From positions 66,905,555-66,969,554 of the forward strand of contig NC_133333.1 in the NCBI RefSeq assembly GCF_042186555.1: a DNA stretch of 64,000 nucleotides, given 5' to 3'. The position numbers and the translations under genes were made by a program. Positions 20,691-31,581 of the stretch are shown piece after piece; the first letter of the stretch is position 1; each line of letters begins with the position of its first letter. The notes under the pieces are model-generated. The model was not told the DNA's origin. It saw nothing but the letters and a program-made list of their open reading frames with translations, and did not search any database. Origin of the DNA: Aquarana catesbeiana. Its lineage: Eukaryota > Chordata > Amphibia > Anura > Ranidae.

Positions 20691-22506
20691 TGGACCTTTT
20701 GAAGTTCATGTTACAGTGATTGCACCCACCCCATCAGCTGAGAATGTAGGTGACAGCTAATGAGGAAAGTACAATTCTGTTTTCATTTGACCTCCAAACA
20801 AACCTCATATGACAATAACCCAGACAACGGGACTGTGGTCACTGCATAACCTGTGCGTAGCTTACCATCTGGGGTGTAATACCTGAAACTAGTGACAAAA
20901 AGGTTCTTAGCATCTGGGAAGGGAGCCTACTTCACCAGACTGCTGCTTGCTGATTCACATTCCATCAAAGAAAGACAGTCTTGGCACAAACTTGGTTAGA
21001 ATTAGAGCGGTTAGTATTGTTGGTTTGAAAATGTGTCATTCTCACCACTATCATCCCCCCCCCCCTTTTCTTCTCTCCTCATTACAAACTGGAGGAAGAC
21101 ATGCAGGGTTTAGAATGGTGCAGAATAAAACAGTGAAATAGCCTATGATACATTTACCTTCTTATACACCTGTACACACACTTCCAGAAACTCTTTGGTC
21201 CTGAAAAGATACTTATAAACAAAAGTTATTACTCTATCCTTTAAAGAATGGTAAACAATACAACATTCATGTACACTGGTAAATTGTCACTGACATTCCT
21301 CAAAACCGATAATAACTAAACCCTCTGTAAGTCTTACTTTCACATTTTTACTTAAAATACAACAGCTGTGACACGCAAGAGGGCTGTCTCGGTAGGTTCA
21401 AACATGTTACTACATACAAACATTGAAAAGAGACAAACATTTAGATGCAAATGTGGGGGAGATATTTCATAGTTCCCAAAAACGAAAATGAAAAAAAATG
21501 AAAACGACCAGATGGAATGCTGCCTTCACTCTTTTGGCGATAGAAAAAGAATACAAATTGAAAAGCATGAGAGCATTTCAAAATCTTTGCATGAACCAGC
21601 CACACAAAGTTCAAAAACAGGCCTGTATATTTTTAATCACACAAACCTGTACTACGCATCCATCAACTCACTCAACATTACAGATTTCTGAAGCCGCAGT
21701 CACGCTACATCAACTCCAGAGGGATACCCAAAATAGTATCCTTGGCCCACCTATGTCAATCTTTCTGGGGTTTAATGGCCTTTTCCTCAGAACTAGACTC
21801 CATGCTCTTGTGCATCCATTTGACTGTGGGAAGCCTCGCAATCCTTCCCTTGCACGGACTGCCATTGCCCATGGCGATTCGAATTGGCTTATCGTCTTAC
21901 CCCTGCGTCCAGGGAAACCCTTGCACCCATTTCGGAGACCACCGCCCGGTGTCTTCTTACACAGTGGATTGACGGACTACAACCACTATTAGTCACTCAA
22001 CTAAAAACACTAAAAGGAGGCATCAACTCTATGGCTTGTTGTCCCAACACTTTTGGCACAGAACTACAGAGTACCACTCTTTTAACAACCAAACTATTAA
22101 CTATGCCAAATGATTCGCCAACAACCACAGATCAACCCCCGAATTAAGTCTCTACCCCTCAGAGTGTATGCATACACAAGCGCATTGAGCTGTACGACCG
22201 TACACTGCGTCGCCAGACGAATCCACACAGAGCACTTTTGCCTGCTTCTTTTACAAAACACTGCGGCTTCTCTCTGTACCTTGATAACATGGATGCCTCC
22301 TGTTTGCTCTCTACTGAAAACTGTATTACAGTATAAAACTAAAAAGACAGCTGGGAGATATTCAAACGCCAGTATTTTCCCATTGTCCTTCCAAGCACAA
22401 ATCTCATTTGCTTGTGTGATACCCCAAGCCCCCCCCCCCCCCAACTTCCTGTGGATACATAAAATGCTAAAAAGAGCTTCCTGTTGCATGCCCAGCTCTA
22501 AAACCC

Positions 22507-23030
22507 CTCAAACTGGTTTATTTAAGGTCTTTTTTGTACGTTAAGCTCCCCAAAAAAACAAGCTTAATGTCCCTAGTATTCCTTGTGGAAAACTGAATCG
22601 CATGAAACTTCTTGGATAGGTTTGGAAAGGTAAAAACGTAGGCTGTGCAAAGTTTCAGGGCAATTGATTGAGGTTTAGGCGCTTTATTTCAAGCTACATT
22701 AAGCAATTTTCACATTAAATGTTTTAGCATTATAAAATATAGCTTAACGTGAATAACTTTTGGTGTGATTAACCAAATAAGCTGAAATTTTTTGAAGTTT
22801 GGGGGAAATTGGTTAACATTTAAGGGTTTTTTTGTACGTTAAGCCACATTAAGCTCCCAAAAAACAAGCTTAATGTCCCTAATTTGCCTTGTGGAACACC
22901 GAATCGCATTAAATTTCTTGGATAGGTTTGGAAATGTAAAAACTTAGGCTGTGCAAAGTTTCAGGGCAATTGATTGAGGTTTATTAAACGTTAAGCTACA
23001 TTAAGCCATTTTCACATTAAATGTTTTAGT
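22507..23030 (+). repeat. TTAAGCT satellite, segment 7
   Basis: About 1.5 forward units are present, ending in ACATTAAATGTTTTAG. Beyond this the DNA (23031-23243) shows no recognisable feature. Confidence 0.85.
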
Positions 23031-23243
23031 ATGTCCCTTTTTTTACACAAGTTAGTCAGCATAGGTGTTAGGAGGGGAAGGGGGCATTTTTAAGACTAGT
23101 TAGGTTTAGGCAGGAATTCCTTTTTAAGGATTGTGGTGAAGTTTAGGGTCAGTAATTAGCTATATCTTTCTGGGATGTGATGAATCAGTATTTGTACCAA
23201 AACTTACCTATCTGAAATCTCTCGTGCCAAAACACAGTTGCTA

Positions 23244-23258
23244 GAAAAAATCAAGCAT
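23244..23258 (+). repeat. LINE target-site duplication, left copy
   Basis: GAAAAAATCAAGCAT is repeated exactly at 29665-29679. Confidence 0.93.
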
Positions 23259-23298
23259 GGGGGGGGCAGGAGGCGGAGCCTAGCAGAGCAGACATGCA

Positions 23299-24489
23299 TT
23301 GTTAGAGCTCCACACCGCTGAGGAGAGAAGAGAAGGACAAAGCGGAGCCTGCAGGCTCAAAAGGTATCCATTTGAACCTTTTTGCCCCAGGGAACAAACT
23401 GTGAAAGTTTGGGCAGGAAATATGGTACTGGGAGGAAACCGTGGCAGAAATAAAAATCACCTCACAAAGAGCTCACAGGCACTCATTGCAGCTGAAGCAG
23501 CTCCAGTCACCTCACAAGATACAGCATCAGGGCGCTCTCACAGACAGAAAATGTCACAGCAAGACTCTCCATTTGAGTCAGATACAGAACAAATCCTCTC
23601 ACAAACTTCTCCACAAGCCTCCTCAGTATCCCCAGTAATATTATTACAATTTGAAAAGATGCTTCATAAGGCTTTAAAACAAACCTCAGACCAAATAACA
23701 AACAGCCTAACCAAAGAAATAAGAGAGCTGGGAAACCGCACCGCAGCCTTAGAAATAAAAATGGATGAAATTGAAACTACAACCCAAGAAAATATAACAG
23801 AATTGGAACAATTAAAAAAAGAGAATTTAATACTTCAAACTAAGCTCGAAGATTACGAAAATAGAGCCAGACGTTCAAACTTGCGCATAAGGGGAATACC
23901 TGAAACTGTGACAGACCTGCAATCTACTATTACTGCTCTATTACAAGAACTAAAGCCAGATATCCCTATTGAACGTTTAGAACTGGACAGAGTACACAGA
24001 GCCCTCACAGCCAAAAAGAAAGATGGACCCCCATGTGATATAATCACAAAATTTCATTATTACAGAACGAAAGAACAAATACTAATTGCTGCAAGAGAAA
24101 AAAAGGAACTTAATTTTCAAGGACACAATTATCAAATTTTTGCTGACCTATCCCAACTTACTATTACTAAAAGACGATCCATGAAACCCCAACTAATGGA
24201 ACTGCAACGCCACAACATTATGTATCAATGGGGCTTCCCCTTTTCAGTCAGATTTAACTACCAAGGTACAATTTACAGAAGCAGATCAGCAGATGAACTA
24301 CAACAAACCCTTTTAAAATTAAATCTGACAGAACCCACAAGCAGCAACACTCCCACACGCAGAAGAATGGCATCATCTTCACCTTCAGGCAGCACCCAGA
24401 AAATTCCAGAACAAAATGGGAATCATCATTCTCACAAAAGAGGTCGTTATGCCACATCATCCATGGACCAAGAAGATTCAATGGACTGA
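23299..24489 (+). CDS. LINE ORF1 RNA-binding protein
   Basis: The 396-codon frame is open. The real start may be the internal ATG at 23422 (MVLGGNRGRNKN), because the first ~40 residues are Arg/Glu-rich 5'-UTR-like sequence. Residues about 70-130 are Ser/Gln-rich. About 130-190 form a heptad-rich coiled coil (LEIKMDEIE through ILQTKLEDYE). About 186-270 match the L1 ORF1 RRM region (ENRARRSNLRIRGIPE). About 270-340 match the C-terminal domain. The tail is basic and Ser-rich. Such proteins trimerise and coat LINE RNA in cytoplasmic particles. No stops or frameshifts are seen. Confidence 0.9.
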   Translation: MLELHTAEERREGQSGACRLKRYPFEPFCPREQTVKVWAGNMVLGGNRGRNKNHLTKSSQALIAAEAAPVTSQDTASGRSHRQKMSQQDSPFESDTEQILSQTSPQASSVSPVILLQFEKMLHKALKQTSDQITNSLTKEIRELGNRTAALEIKMDEIETTTQENITELEQLKKENLILQTKLEDYENRARRSNLRIRGIPETVTDLQSTITALLQELKPDIPIERLELDRVHRALTAKKKDGPPCDIITKFHYYRTKEQILIAAREKKELNFQGHNYQIFADLSQLTITKRRSMKPQLMELQRHNIMYQWGFPFSVRFNYQGTIYRSRSADELQQTLLKLNLTEPTSSNTPTRRRMASSSPSGSTQKIPEQNGNHHSHKRGRYATSSMDQEDSMD

Positions 24490-25448
24490 CATCCTATTTC
24501 CTGATATCTCTTCATTTATTATACTAAGAGATGGTTCTCTATAAAAAACCTATACTTATAACTGAATGTAACTGCATTCTGATAGTCACACACTGTGTGG
24601 GATCATGTTACATTCCAGTTATATTTCTTATTACTTCTGATTCATATAGCCTTAGAATATATAAGTGAAATAAGGAAATTCTTGTTCAGTTATATATTAT
24701 CAGGTAATAACAATAGATTTATTACTTTTTAGGACAAATATGTTCAATAATCCAGAAGTAATGGAAGCTTTTTTTTTTTTTTTTTTCTTTCTTTTCTTAA
24801 AACAAATATATTATTACCTAACTAGTTCCTAGAATTATGTTTTTGTTTATTCTAATCTGAAGCAATACAACCTCAATTTTATGAATTAACATATCTAAAC
24901 AGTTACATATGAATAAAATATGTAATTGTTTACTCTAAAAGGGTTAAAATCCCAAAATAATTCAAACTATCTTCATCAATACCAAAGTTATTAACAGTAC
25001 CTTTCTAACTGAATTATTTAGCCTAGGGCAAGACTAACCATATACAACCACCCTGGAATAAATAATTTCAACAAAAACTATATTCTGCACTCCAACTAAT
25101 GAAACATCATTTTGATGTCTTTTGACATAGCACTTCTCTCCTGTAAGCGGAAGATCCGTGTACCCCCATTAGCCCTCCTCATTCTCCCAACCATATTATG
25201 TGGGAGTGTGACGAAGGCACTTATTCCCCTGAGAGAGATATTTATTCTCTTTCACGGGTAAATTGTGATTACTTGCAAAAAATAATTTATACAATGTATC
25301 ATCTAATCTCATATGTTTTTTGTTTACTCTTTACTCCAGAATTCACTGGTTTCTTTTCTATCTATTCATCTCTTCAGTCCACACAGGTTGATCTGCGCAG
25401 TCAGCTCTGCATAACAAAAAGTAAGTCAAAACTATTTGATCTATTGCC

Positions 25449-28400
25449 ATGGCACCACTGAATATACTTTCCCTGAATGTTCAGGGAATAAATGTCCCTC
25501 AAAAAAGGACCAAAGCCTTCCGTACTTTCCATAACAAGAAGGCTCACATAGTATGCCTCCAAGAAACACACTTCACCAAAGATTCTACTCCAAAATATAT
25601 TTCTCCTTTTTATCAACAAATTTACACGGCTTCTGCCTGTACCAAGCAAAGGGGAACTCTAATTGCATTTCACCGATCCACACCATTCACCTTATCATCA
25701 GAAATTAAAGACCCAGAAGGTAGATACCTGATACTCATGGGTTATATAATGGATACAGCAATCACGGTGATTTCCTACTACGCTCCTAACAAACAACCTA
25801 CACCATTCCTCTCACATATATTACAAGTGATTAATACACACAAAATAGGAACAGTGATAATGTGTGGGGATTCGAACCAGGTCCTCCTCCCATTTCTAGA
25901 TAAATCACCTTTTACACCATCCAAAATAACCTCTAGATTACCTTTTTCTCAACTTCTTTCCAAATACAATCTGGTAGATTCATGGAGAGAAAGTAACCCA
26001 ATGAAAAAGAAATTCACTTATTTCTCGCACCCTCATCAAACCTTCACCAGAATAGATCATATTTTTCTAACAATAGGAATGATACCAGAAATTATTGCAT
26101 CAGATATAATTCCGATTCCGTGGTCTGATCATAATGCAGTATACACTACTATAGCCTCAGCCATACCAAAAGCGCATGACCCAACGTGGTACTTACCGGA
26201 CATAATGCTCAAACACCCACTACATCAGATGGCCATTGAACAAGCTTTAAAGGAATACATATCAATTAATAATACAACAGACATCTCCCCAATAACACTG
26301 TGGGAAGCTCATAAGCCTGTCTTGCGTGGTACAATACAAAGACAAATGGCACTATTTAAACGGGAACGCAAAAATCTAGCAAAAAAACTAGAACTCAATT
26401 TTAATGCAGCCTACATATCATTTCAAGATAATCCATCTCAGAGTACAAAATCTCATCTGGAAAAATCTAGATTGGAATACGATCTATTTCTCACTGAGTC
26501 AGTTGATAAATCCCTCAAACGCTCCAAACACAATTTCTACATGAATACAAACAAACCAGGTACATATTTGGCTCAGGCATTAAATTCAACTAACAAATCT
26601 TTCAAACCAATACGTTTGAAATTATCAAAAAATGTTTACACTTGTAATCCAGTTAAAATAGTCCATAAATTTCACTCACATCTCGCAACTTTATACAAGA
26701 CAAACAATGAATTTAATCCTACAGAGGCTGAATCCTTCTTCTCAAAAATAACCTTACCTGAGTTATCTCAGAATCAAAAAAGCAGTTTGGATGAGCCTAT
26801 AACTATAGATGAAGTTGCTAACGCCATAAAAGACCTAAAACTTAACAAAAGACCAGGCCCAGACGGCTACTCGGCTTTATACTATAAAACATTCTCAGAA
26901 ATACTCTCTCCCATTCTCACTGAAACTTTTAACAAACTTCTAGATGGACATTCTTTTCGGCAAGAAACACTAATGGCAATTGTTTGTATGATCCCAAAAC
27001 CCCTTTCTGATGATACTTCCTGTGTGAATTATCGGCCTATCTCTCTGTTAAACCTCGATATTAAATTATTAGCAAAAATAATAGCAAAACGCCTCAATAG
27101 CATTATAGGAAAATTAATACATAGAGATCAAGTAGGCTTCATGCCAAATAGACAGGCAGGCGATAATATACGCAGGGCAGTGTTATTGGCACATATTGCT
27201 AAAAAACGGAAAGTCCCTTTATGTTTTCTATCTCTCGATATTAAGAGGGCATTTGACACAGTATCCTGGCAATATATGCAATATTCATTACAAAAATGGG
27301 GTTTTGGACCCCACTTTTTAACATGGATCAAAGCATTATATAATAAACCCAAAGCCTATATAAAATATGCTGGATACAAATCTGAAGCCTTTAATATCGA
27401 AAGAGGTAGCCGACAGGGTTGCCCATTATCTCCCTTATTATTTGCCCTTATACTCGAACCCATGGCCCAATATATCAGAACAAACCAAACTATAACTGGC
27501 ATTGAAGTAGGAGGTATTACACACAAATTATGTATATTTGCAGACGATATATTACTTTTTCTATCATCACCACAGGTCTCTGGTCCTAACTTAATACCAG
27601 CTCTTGATGGATTTGCAGCCCTATCCGGCCTTATGATTAATCCTAAGAAATGCCTAGTGCTTAATATTTCACTCACAAACATGGAATTGATCCCGGCTAG
27701 GGCTGCACTCCCATTCACATGGACAGAAAAATCAATCCCATATCTTGGAATTCATTTAACAGCCTCTCATTCTGACTTATTCTCAACCAATTATCCTCCT
27801 GTATTAAGACAGATCACAAATCTAATAAAACAATGGTCGCAACTTCCTTTATCCTGGATGGGGAAGATTAATGCAATCAAAATGACTATTCTACCCAAAT
27901 TGCTTTATCTATTCAGAGTCCTCCCTATTCCAATTCCTTCCTATTTTTTGAGAATAGTACAAAAAAGAGCAACTTCGTTTATATGGGGCTCTTCTAAACC
28001 ACATATACCTATACACACACTACACCTTCCCAAAAATAAAGGAGGCCTGGGATACCCTAATTTTACTAACTATTACAGAGCGGCACATTTGGCCAGTCTG
28101 TCCAAATACCATGCAAAACAGGAAATCCCATTATGGGTATTTATAGAGGCTTCAGAAAATGACCCTCTATTAATATCAAATTTATTATGGCTTGATCCTA
28201 AAGACCGCTTTAAAATTCATAATCCCATAACTAAACACTTCTTATCTCTCTGGGATAAACTAAAAACCAAATATCAGTTACAATCTCCACACAATCCTCT
28301 CCTTTCTTTTATCAGAAATCCGGCCTTTTATCCGGCATGGATCTACCCAAATTCTTTTAAAGCTTGGAAAACATCAGGCATTCAGACACTAAATGACTTC

Positions 28401-29240
28401 ATAGCATCTAAATCATTCCTTTCATTCCCATCGCTTAGAGAAAAATATGATCTACCAAACTCTGAGATATTTAGATATCTCCAAATCAAAAATTTCTATA
28501 CACCATTCCTAAAGGGGGATACACCATTATCCCAATTATCCATTTTTGAATCAATCTGTACAAAAGATCCATTTGCTAAAGGTACAATTTCATCACTTTA
28601 TAATCAATTATATGGAGTACCAAATCTTAATAGACCCTCTTACGTTCAGAGGTGGGAGGAGGACCTGGGACGAACTTTAGAAGACACGGACTGGTCTAAC
28701 ATATGGCTCACATCTAAGTCATCTTCACCCAACATCTTAGCACTGGAGACAAATTATAAAGTCCTAACTCGCTGGTACCTTGTACCCGCTAGAGTGGCAA
28801 AATATTCACCTAATACCTCAGCTCTTTGTTTTCGAGGATGCCCAGAAATAGGCACATATTTACACATATGGTGGACGTGCCCAGTAATCCAAACCTTCTG
28901 GAAGGAAGTCTTCGTGATTGCATCTAAAATATTTAAAAAAATAATACAACCAGATCCATATTTAACTTTACTTAATCTAAAACCGGAATGGTTAACACTC
29001 TCTCAATTCAAACTTATGATCCAACTAATAACGGCTGCAAAACAAACAGTGGCCAAGGCATGGAAATCTCCTACATTGGTACTAGCAGAAACAATTCACA
29101 GAATGAATAATACAATGTCCCATGCTAAGATGGTAGCCATCGATCAAAATCAAATTTCAAAATTTGAAAAACTTTGGCATCCTTGGATAAAACAACAGTT
29201 CCTGTCAAACTTCAATGACTCTGTCCTGTTGCCATGGTAA
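25449..29240 (+). CDS. LINE ORF2 endonuclease/reverse transcriptase
   Basis: The 1,263-codon frame is intact. Residues 1-235 are an APE-type endonuclease with NVQGIN, CLQETHF, MCGDSNQ, RIDHIF and WSDHNAVY, covering the expected catalytic residues. The RT core (about 455-760) shows NKRPGPDGY, YRPISLLN, FLSLDIKRAFDTV, RGSRQGCPLSPLLF and the active-site FADDILLF. FADD is an accepted variant of YADD. The C-terminus (about 1115-1145) has C...H-x3-WWTCP, a Cys/His cluster common in L1/Tx1 ORF2. The protein nicks the target and copies LINE RNA there. It is complete and probably functional. Confidence 0.95.
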   Translation: MAPLNILSLNVQGINVPQKRTKAFRTFHNKKAHIVCLQETHFTKDSTPKYISPFYQQIYTASACTKQRGTLIAFHRSTPFTLSSEIKDPEGRYLILMGYIMDTAITVISYYAPNKQPTPFLSHILQVINTHKIGTVIMCGDSNQVLLPFLDKSPFTPSKITSRLPFSQLLSKYNLVDSWRESNPMKKKFTYFSHPHQTFTRIDHIFLTIGMIPEIIASDIIPIPWSDHNAVYTTIASAIPKAHDPTWYLPDIMLKHPLHQMAIEQALKEYISINNTTDISPITLWEAHKPVLRGTIQRQMALFKRERKNLAKKLELNFNAAYISFQDNPSQSTKSHLEKSRLEYDLFLTESVDKSLKRSKHNFYMNTNKPGTYLAQALNSTNKSFKPIRLKLSKNVYTCNPVKIVHKFHSHLATLYKTNNEFNPTEAESFFSKITLPELSQNQKSSLDEPITIDEVANAIKDLKLNKRPGPDGYSALYYKTFSEILSPILTETFNKLLDGHSFRQETLMAIVCMIPKPLSDDTSCVNYRPISLLNLDIKLLAKIIAKRLNSIIGKLIHRDQVGFMPNRQAGDNIRRAVLLAHIAKKRKVPLCFLSLDIKRAFDTVSWQYMQYSLQKWGFGPHFLTWIKALYNKPKAYIKYAGYKSEAFNIERGSRQGCPLSPLLFALILEPMAQYIRTNQTITGIEVGGITHKLCIFADDILLFLSSPQVSGPNLIPALDGFAALSGLMINPKKCLVLNISLTNMELIPARAALPFTWTEKSIPYLGIHLTASHSDLFSTNYPPVLRQITNLIKQWSQLPLSWMGKINAIKMTILPKLLYLFRVLPIPIPSYFLRIVQKRATSFIWGSSKPHIPIHTLHLPKNKGGLGYPNFTNYYRAAHLASLSKYHAKQEIPLWVFIEASENDPLLISNLLWLDPKDRFKIHNPITKHFLSLWDKLKTKYQLQSPHNPLLSFIRNPAFYPAWIYPNSFKAWKTSGIQTLNDFIASKSFLSFPSLREKYDLPNSEIFRYLQIKNFYTPFLKGDTPLSQLSIFESICTKDPFAKGTISSLYNQLYGVPNLNRPSYVQRWEEDLGRTLEDTDWSNIWLTSKSSSPNILALETNYKVLTRWYLVPARVAKYSPNTSALCFRGCPEIGTYLHIWWTCPVIQTFWKEVFVIASKIFKKIIQPDPYLTLLNLKPEWLTLSQFKLMIQLITAAKQTVAKAWKSPTLVLAETIHRMNNTMSHAKMVAIDQNQISKFEKLWHPWIKQQFLSNFNDSVLLPW

Positions 29241-29664
29241 CAGATTAAATGACTTAGAGACACCCATTCTAAGGCTTCAAAGAGAACTAAAAAGAATAAT
29301 AAACTGACGAGCGGGACAACCTTGTGGACCATACCTCTACCTTTCAACCCTTTTTCTTCTTTCTCTTTCCTTTTCTCCACCTTACGATTAAAGCTCATTA
29401 TCAGAATTTATTTGACCTACATACACTCTACTTGTAAACAATATGTATAGTAGGTATAAATCATTTAAATACCTACAAAAGTAACTAAGGAAATGATATA
29501 TATCTTTAATTTAGGTTTACGTGAACCCAATGTTTAATATTTGAAATTTCATGATATTTACCTATATAAACCCTACTGTAAAACAATGAGCTTACTTTAT
29601 AGATCCTTGTAAACTTACTTTATGTATCTTTATAACATTGTATACTCAAACTTCTTTTGACAAG

Positions 29665-29679
29665 GAAAAAATCAAGCAT
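29665..29679 (+). repeat. LINE target-site duplication, right copy
   Basis: This is an exact repeat of 23244-23258. Confidence 0.93.
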
Positions 29680-30817
29680 AATATCTAAAGCCTGGAAATA
29701 ATCTACCACTGACTCCCCCATGAGCTGCTGAAATGTTGGGTTCTTCTGCCCTTCCCAGTGGAGTGAATCCAGTATCAAACACAGGAACAAATAACTTTAA
29801 GACAGACTCTTGTTCCTTATTATCATCTATGAAAGGCCTTGCCAAAAATACTGGGCGGATGAGAGTGAAACAATACTAGGTAGTTACACTATTTTAGCAG
29901 CATAACATCCATGCAAATGAGTTAAAAACTTGATCACCATGCCAGTGCAATTATTTCCAACAGTGAGGCCGCCAGTGAGAACTTCACCAACTGTAGGTTG
30001 TGTCTCTTCTCTTTAAGCTATAAAAGGGTGTCACATTTATTCATTAAAAGACCACTACACGAAGAGTAAGACAACAAAGTTATATATTAGCATGGTACTT
30101 GCCCTGCATCCACTGTGAAATACAAGCAACTAATAAAGTAATCTCCAAATAAAATTGGCAGCATTTTCAACACATTCCAGTGATCTCAACAACAACATCA
30201 CTTCCATATCTTCATCTGCAGAGAGGTATTGGAGGATCGGTTCTTCTGATTAGAATTCCATCATTTATTTTATTTAATTTATCTAGCACCAAAAACTATG
30301 CAGCTCTTTACAGGTTACCACTCTCTTCAGTACCTGTCCCCAGAGAAGTTTACACATCAATATCCTTCTGGCCGGCATAAAGTTATACCAGGAACAGTCT
30401 ACAGGTGGAAGCCAACTAATTTTCCAGTATTTTAGTTGTGGGGAAAAATGGGGAACCTAGAAGCCACCAACATAGCGAAGAACATATAAACCCCAAGGAG
30501 ATAGTGAACTGAACATATAAACCCCAAGGAGATAGTGACCCTGGTGAGAAATGAACCCATGGGCCCATGGTTGCACATTGCCCAAATGCGGAAGTGATCC
30601 TTTATTACTAATACAACCAGGCAGAATGTCTGAAGCGACATTGATGTATGACTTTAGGCTCATGAATATGAAAATTCCCCAGAGGCAAGATAAGTATAGT
30701 TAGCAAGTAACATTTTGTTTTCTGCACCTCACTTCTACACTTTAAAAATGGTAGATTTCCTTTTCTATGGAAGCAGATGTGTACTTAAAATATATGCGAC
30801 TTTATTTTATTTTGCAG
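29680..30817 (+). other. Probable intronic DNA, no gene seen
   Basis: I see no coding signature. It continues the pre-insertion locus of 23031-23258 and contains the 31-bp duplication at 30480. Confidence 0.5.
30480..30538 (+). repeat. 31-bp tandem duplication
   Basis: A unit with GAACATATAAACCCCAAGG and GATAGTGA is present at 30480-30510 and again from 30511. Confidence 0.92.
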
Positions 30818-30854
30818 GGAGCTACATAGATGAACTTTCAGGAGCAGTATATCA
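30818..30854 (+). CDS. Candidate 37-nt penultimate exon of a host gene
   Basis: A T-rich tract ends in TTTTGCAG at 30817 and a donor CA|GTAAGTAC starts at 30855. Of the three frames only one is open: 2 nt, then SYIDELSGAVY, then 2 nt. The trailing CA plus the first G of the candidate exon at 40016 makes CAG and continues in frame to a stop. I do not recognise the protein. It is a prediction from splice signals and phase only, so it could be chance. Confidence 0.42.
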
Positions 30855-30945
30855 GTAAGTACAACTTTTTAATCATGCCACACTGGCTTTAATTTTTATT
30901 GAGGTGGAATAGATGCTGGTGGATGAATTATGCATCAAAATTTAC

Positions 30946-31201
30946 TTAAAGTCTAAGTTCTTAAAAAAATAATAATGAATGCACATATTTTTAGCAGAAA
31001 AAATGTACATTCATGATTTTTTTTTTTTTTTTTTTTTTACAGGAGTCTAGAAAGAATTGTACCTGCAATTGGTGGTGCAATGGCAGTCTCCTGCAAACAC
31101 TTCCTCCAGCTTAAGACTACAAAGTTGCACCATGACACATATTATACCCTAAAAACGGTTGTAACATGTAACATGGTGCAAAAGGTGAACTTAACCTTTA
31201 A
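30946..31201 (+). mobile_element. TTAA-flanked MITE (AAGTTC type)
   Basis: The left end TTAAAGTCTAAGTTC and right end GTGAACTTAACCTTTAA form imperfect inverted termini with TTAA at both edges. A partial second copy (TTTAAAGTCTAAGTTTACC) follows at about 31230. Confidence 0.55.
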
Positions 31202-31339
31202 AGCCTAACTCCAGGTTTACTATGACTTTAAAGTCTAAGTTTACCTTTTGGAGCATGTTACACATTGCAGCCAACATTACGGTGTAATGTATTACATGAT
31301 CCAGCACTTTTCAAGATAAAGCCTTTTTTACACCCAAAA

Positions 31340-31408
31340 ACCTATATATATCTATATAGATATATAGATATATATCTATATATATGGATATATATCTATC
31401 TATATATA
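31340..31408. repeat. TATATATC microsatellite
   Basis: An AT-rich run of TATATCTA-type units directly precedes the mariner element. Confidence 0.85.
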
Positions 31409-31581
31409 CAGTATCTCACAAAAGTGAGTACACCTATCACATTTTTGTAAATATTTTATTATATCTTTTCATGTGACAACACTGAAGAAATGACACTTTG
31501 CAACAATGTAAAGTAGTGAGTGTACAGCTTGTATAACAGTGTAAATTTGCTGTCCCCTCAAAACAACTCAACACACAGCCA

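Larger units (their letters stand above)
18698..22506 (-). mobile_element. Degraded endogenous retrovirus, minus strand, one LTR kept
   Basis: An LTR at the left is joined to 3 kb of interior that ends abruptly where the satellite resumes near 22507. No second LTR is seen, so the 5' part is lost. Visible coding remnants are an integrase C-terminus (about 20570-20690) and an envelope membrane-anchor region (about 19530-20110). Between about 20700 and 22506 I see no clear homology, only C-tracts and short frames. Confidence 0.5.
23259..29664 (+). mobile_element. Full-length L1/Tx1-type LINE
   Basis: The 6.4-kb element is bounded by a perfect 15-bp target-site duplication. It has a G-rich 5' start (about 160 bp before the likely ORF1 ATG), ORF1, a ~960-bp spacer, ORF2 and a ~420-bp 3' UTR. 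The 3' end (TTTTGACAAG) lacks a poly(A) tail. Two large intact frames and the perfect duplication point to recent insertion. Confidence 0.93.

Noticed and set aside
21498..21992. 164-codon plus-strand frame
   Set aside because: It lies antisense in the decayed retrovirus interior and shows no recognisable domain.
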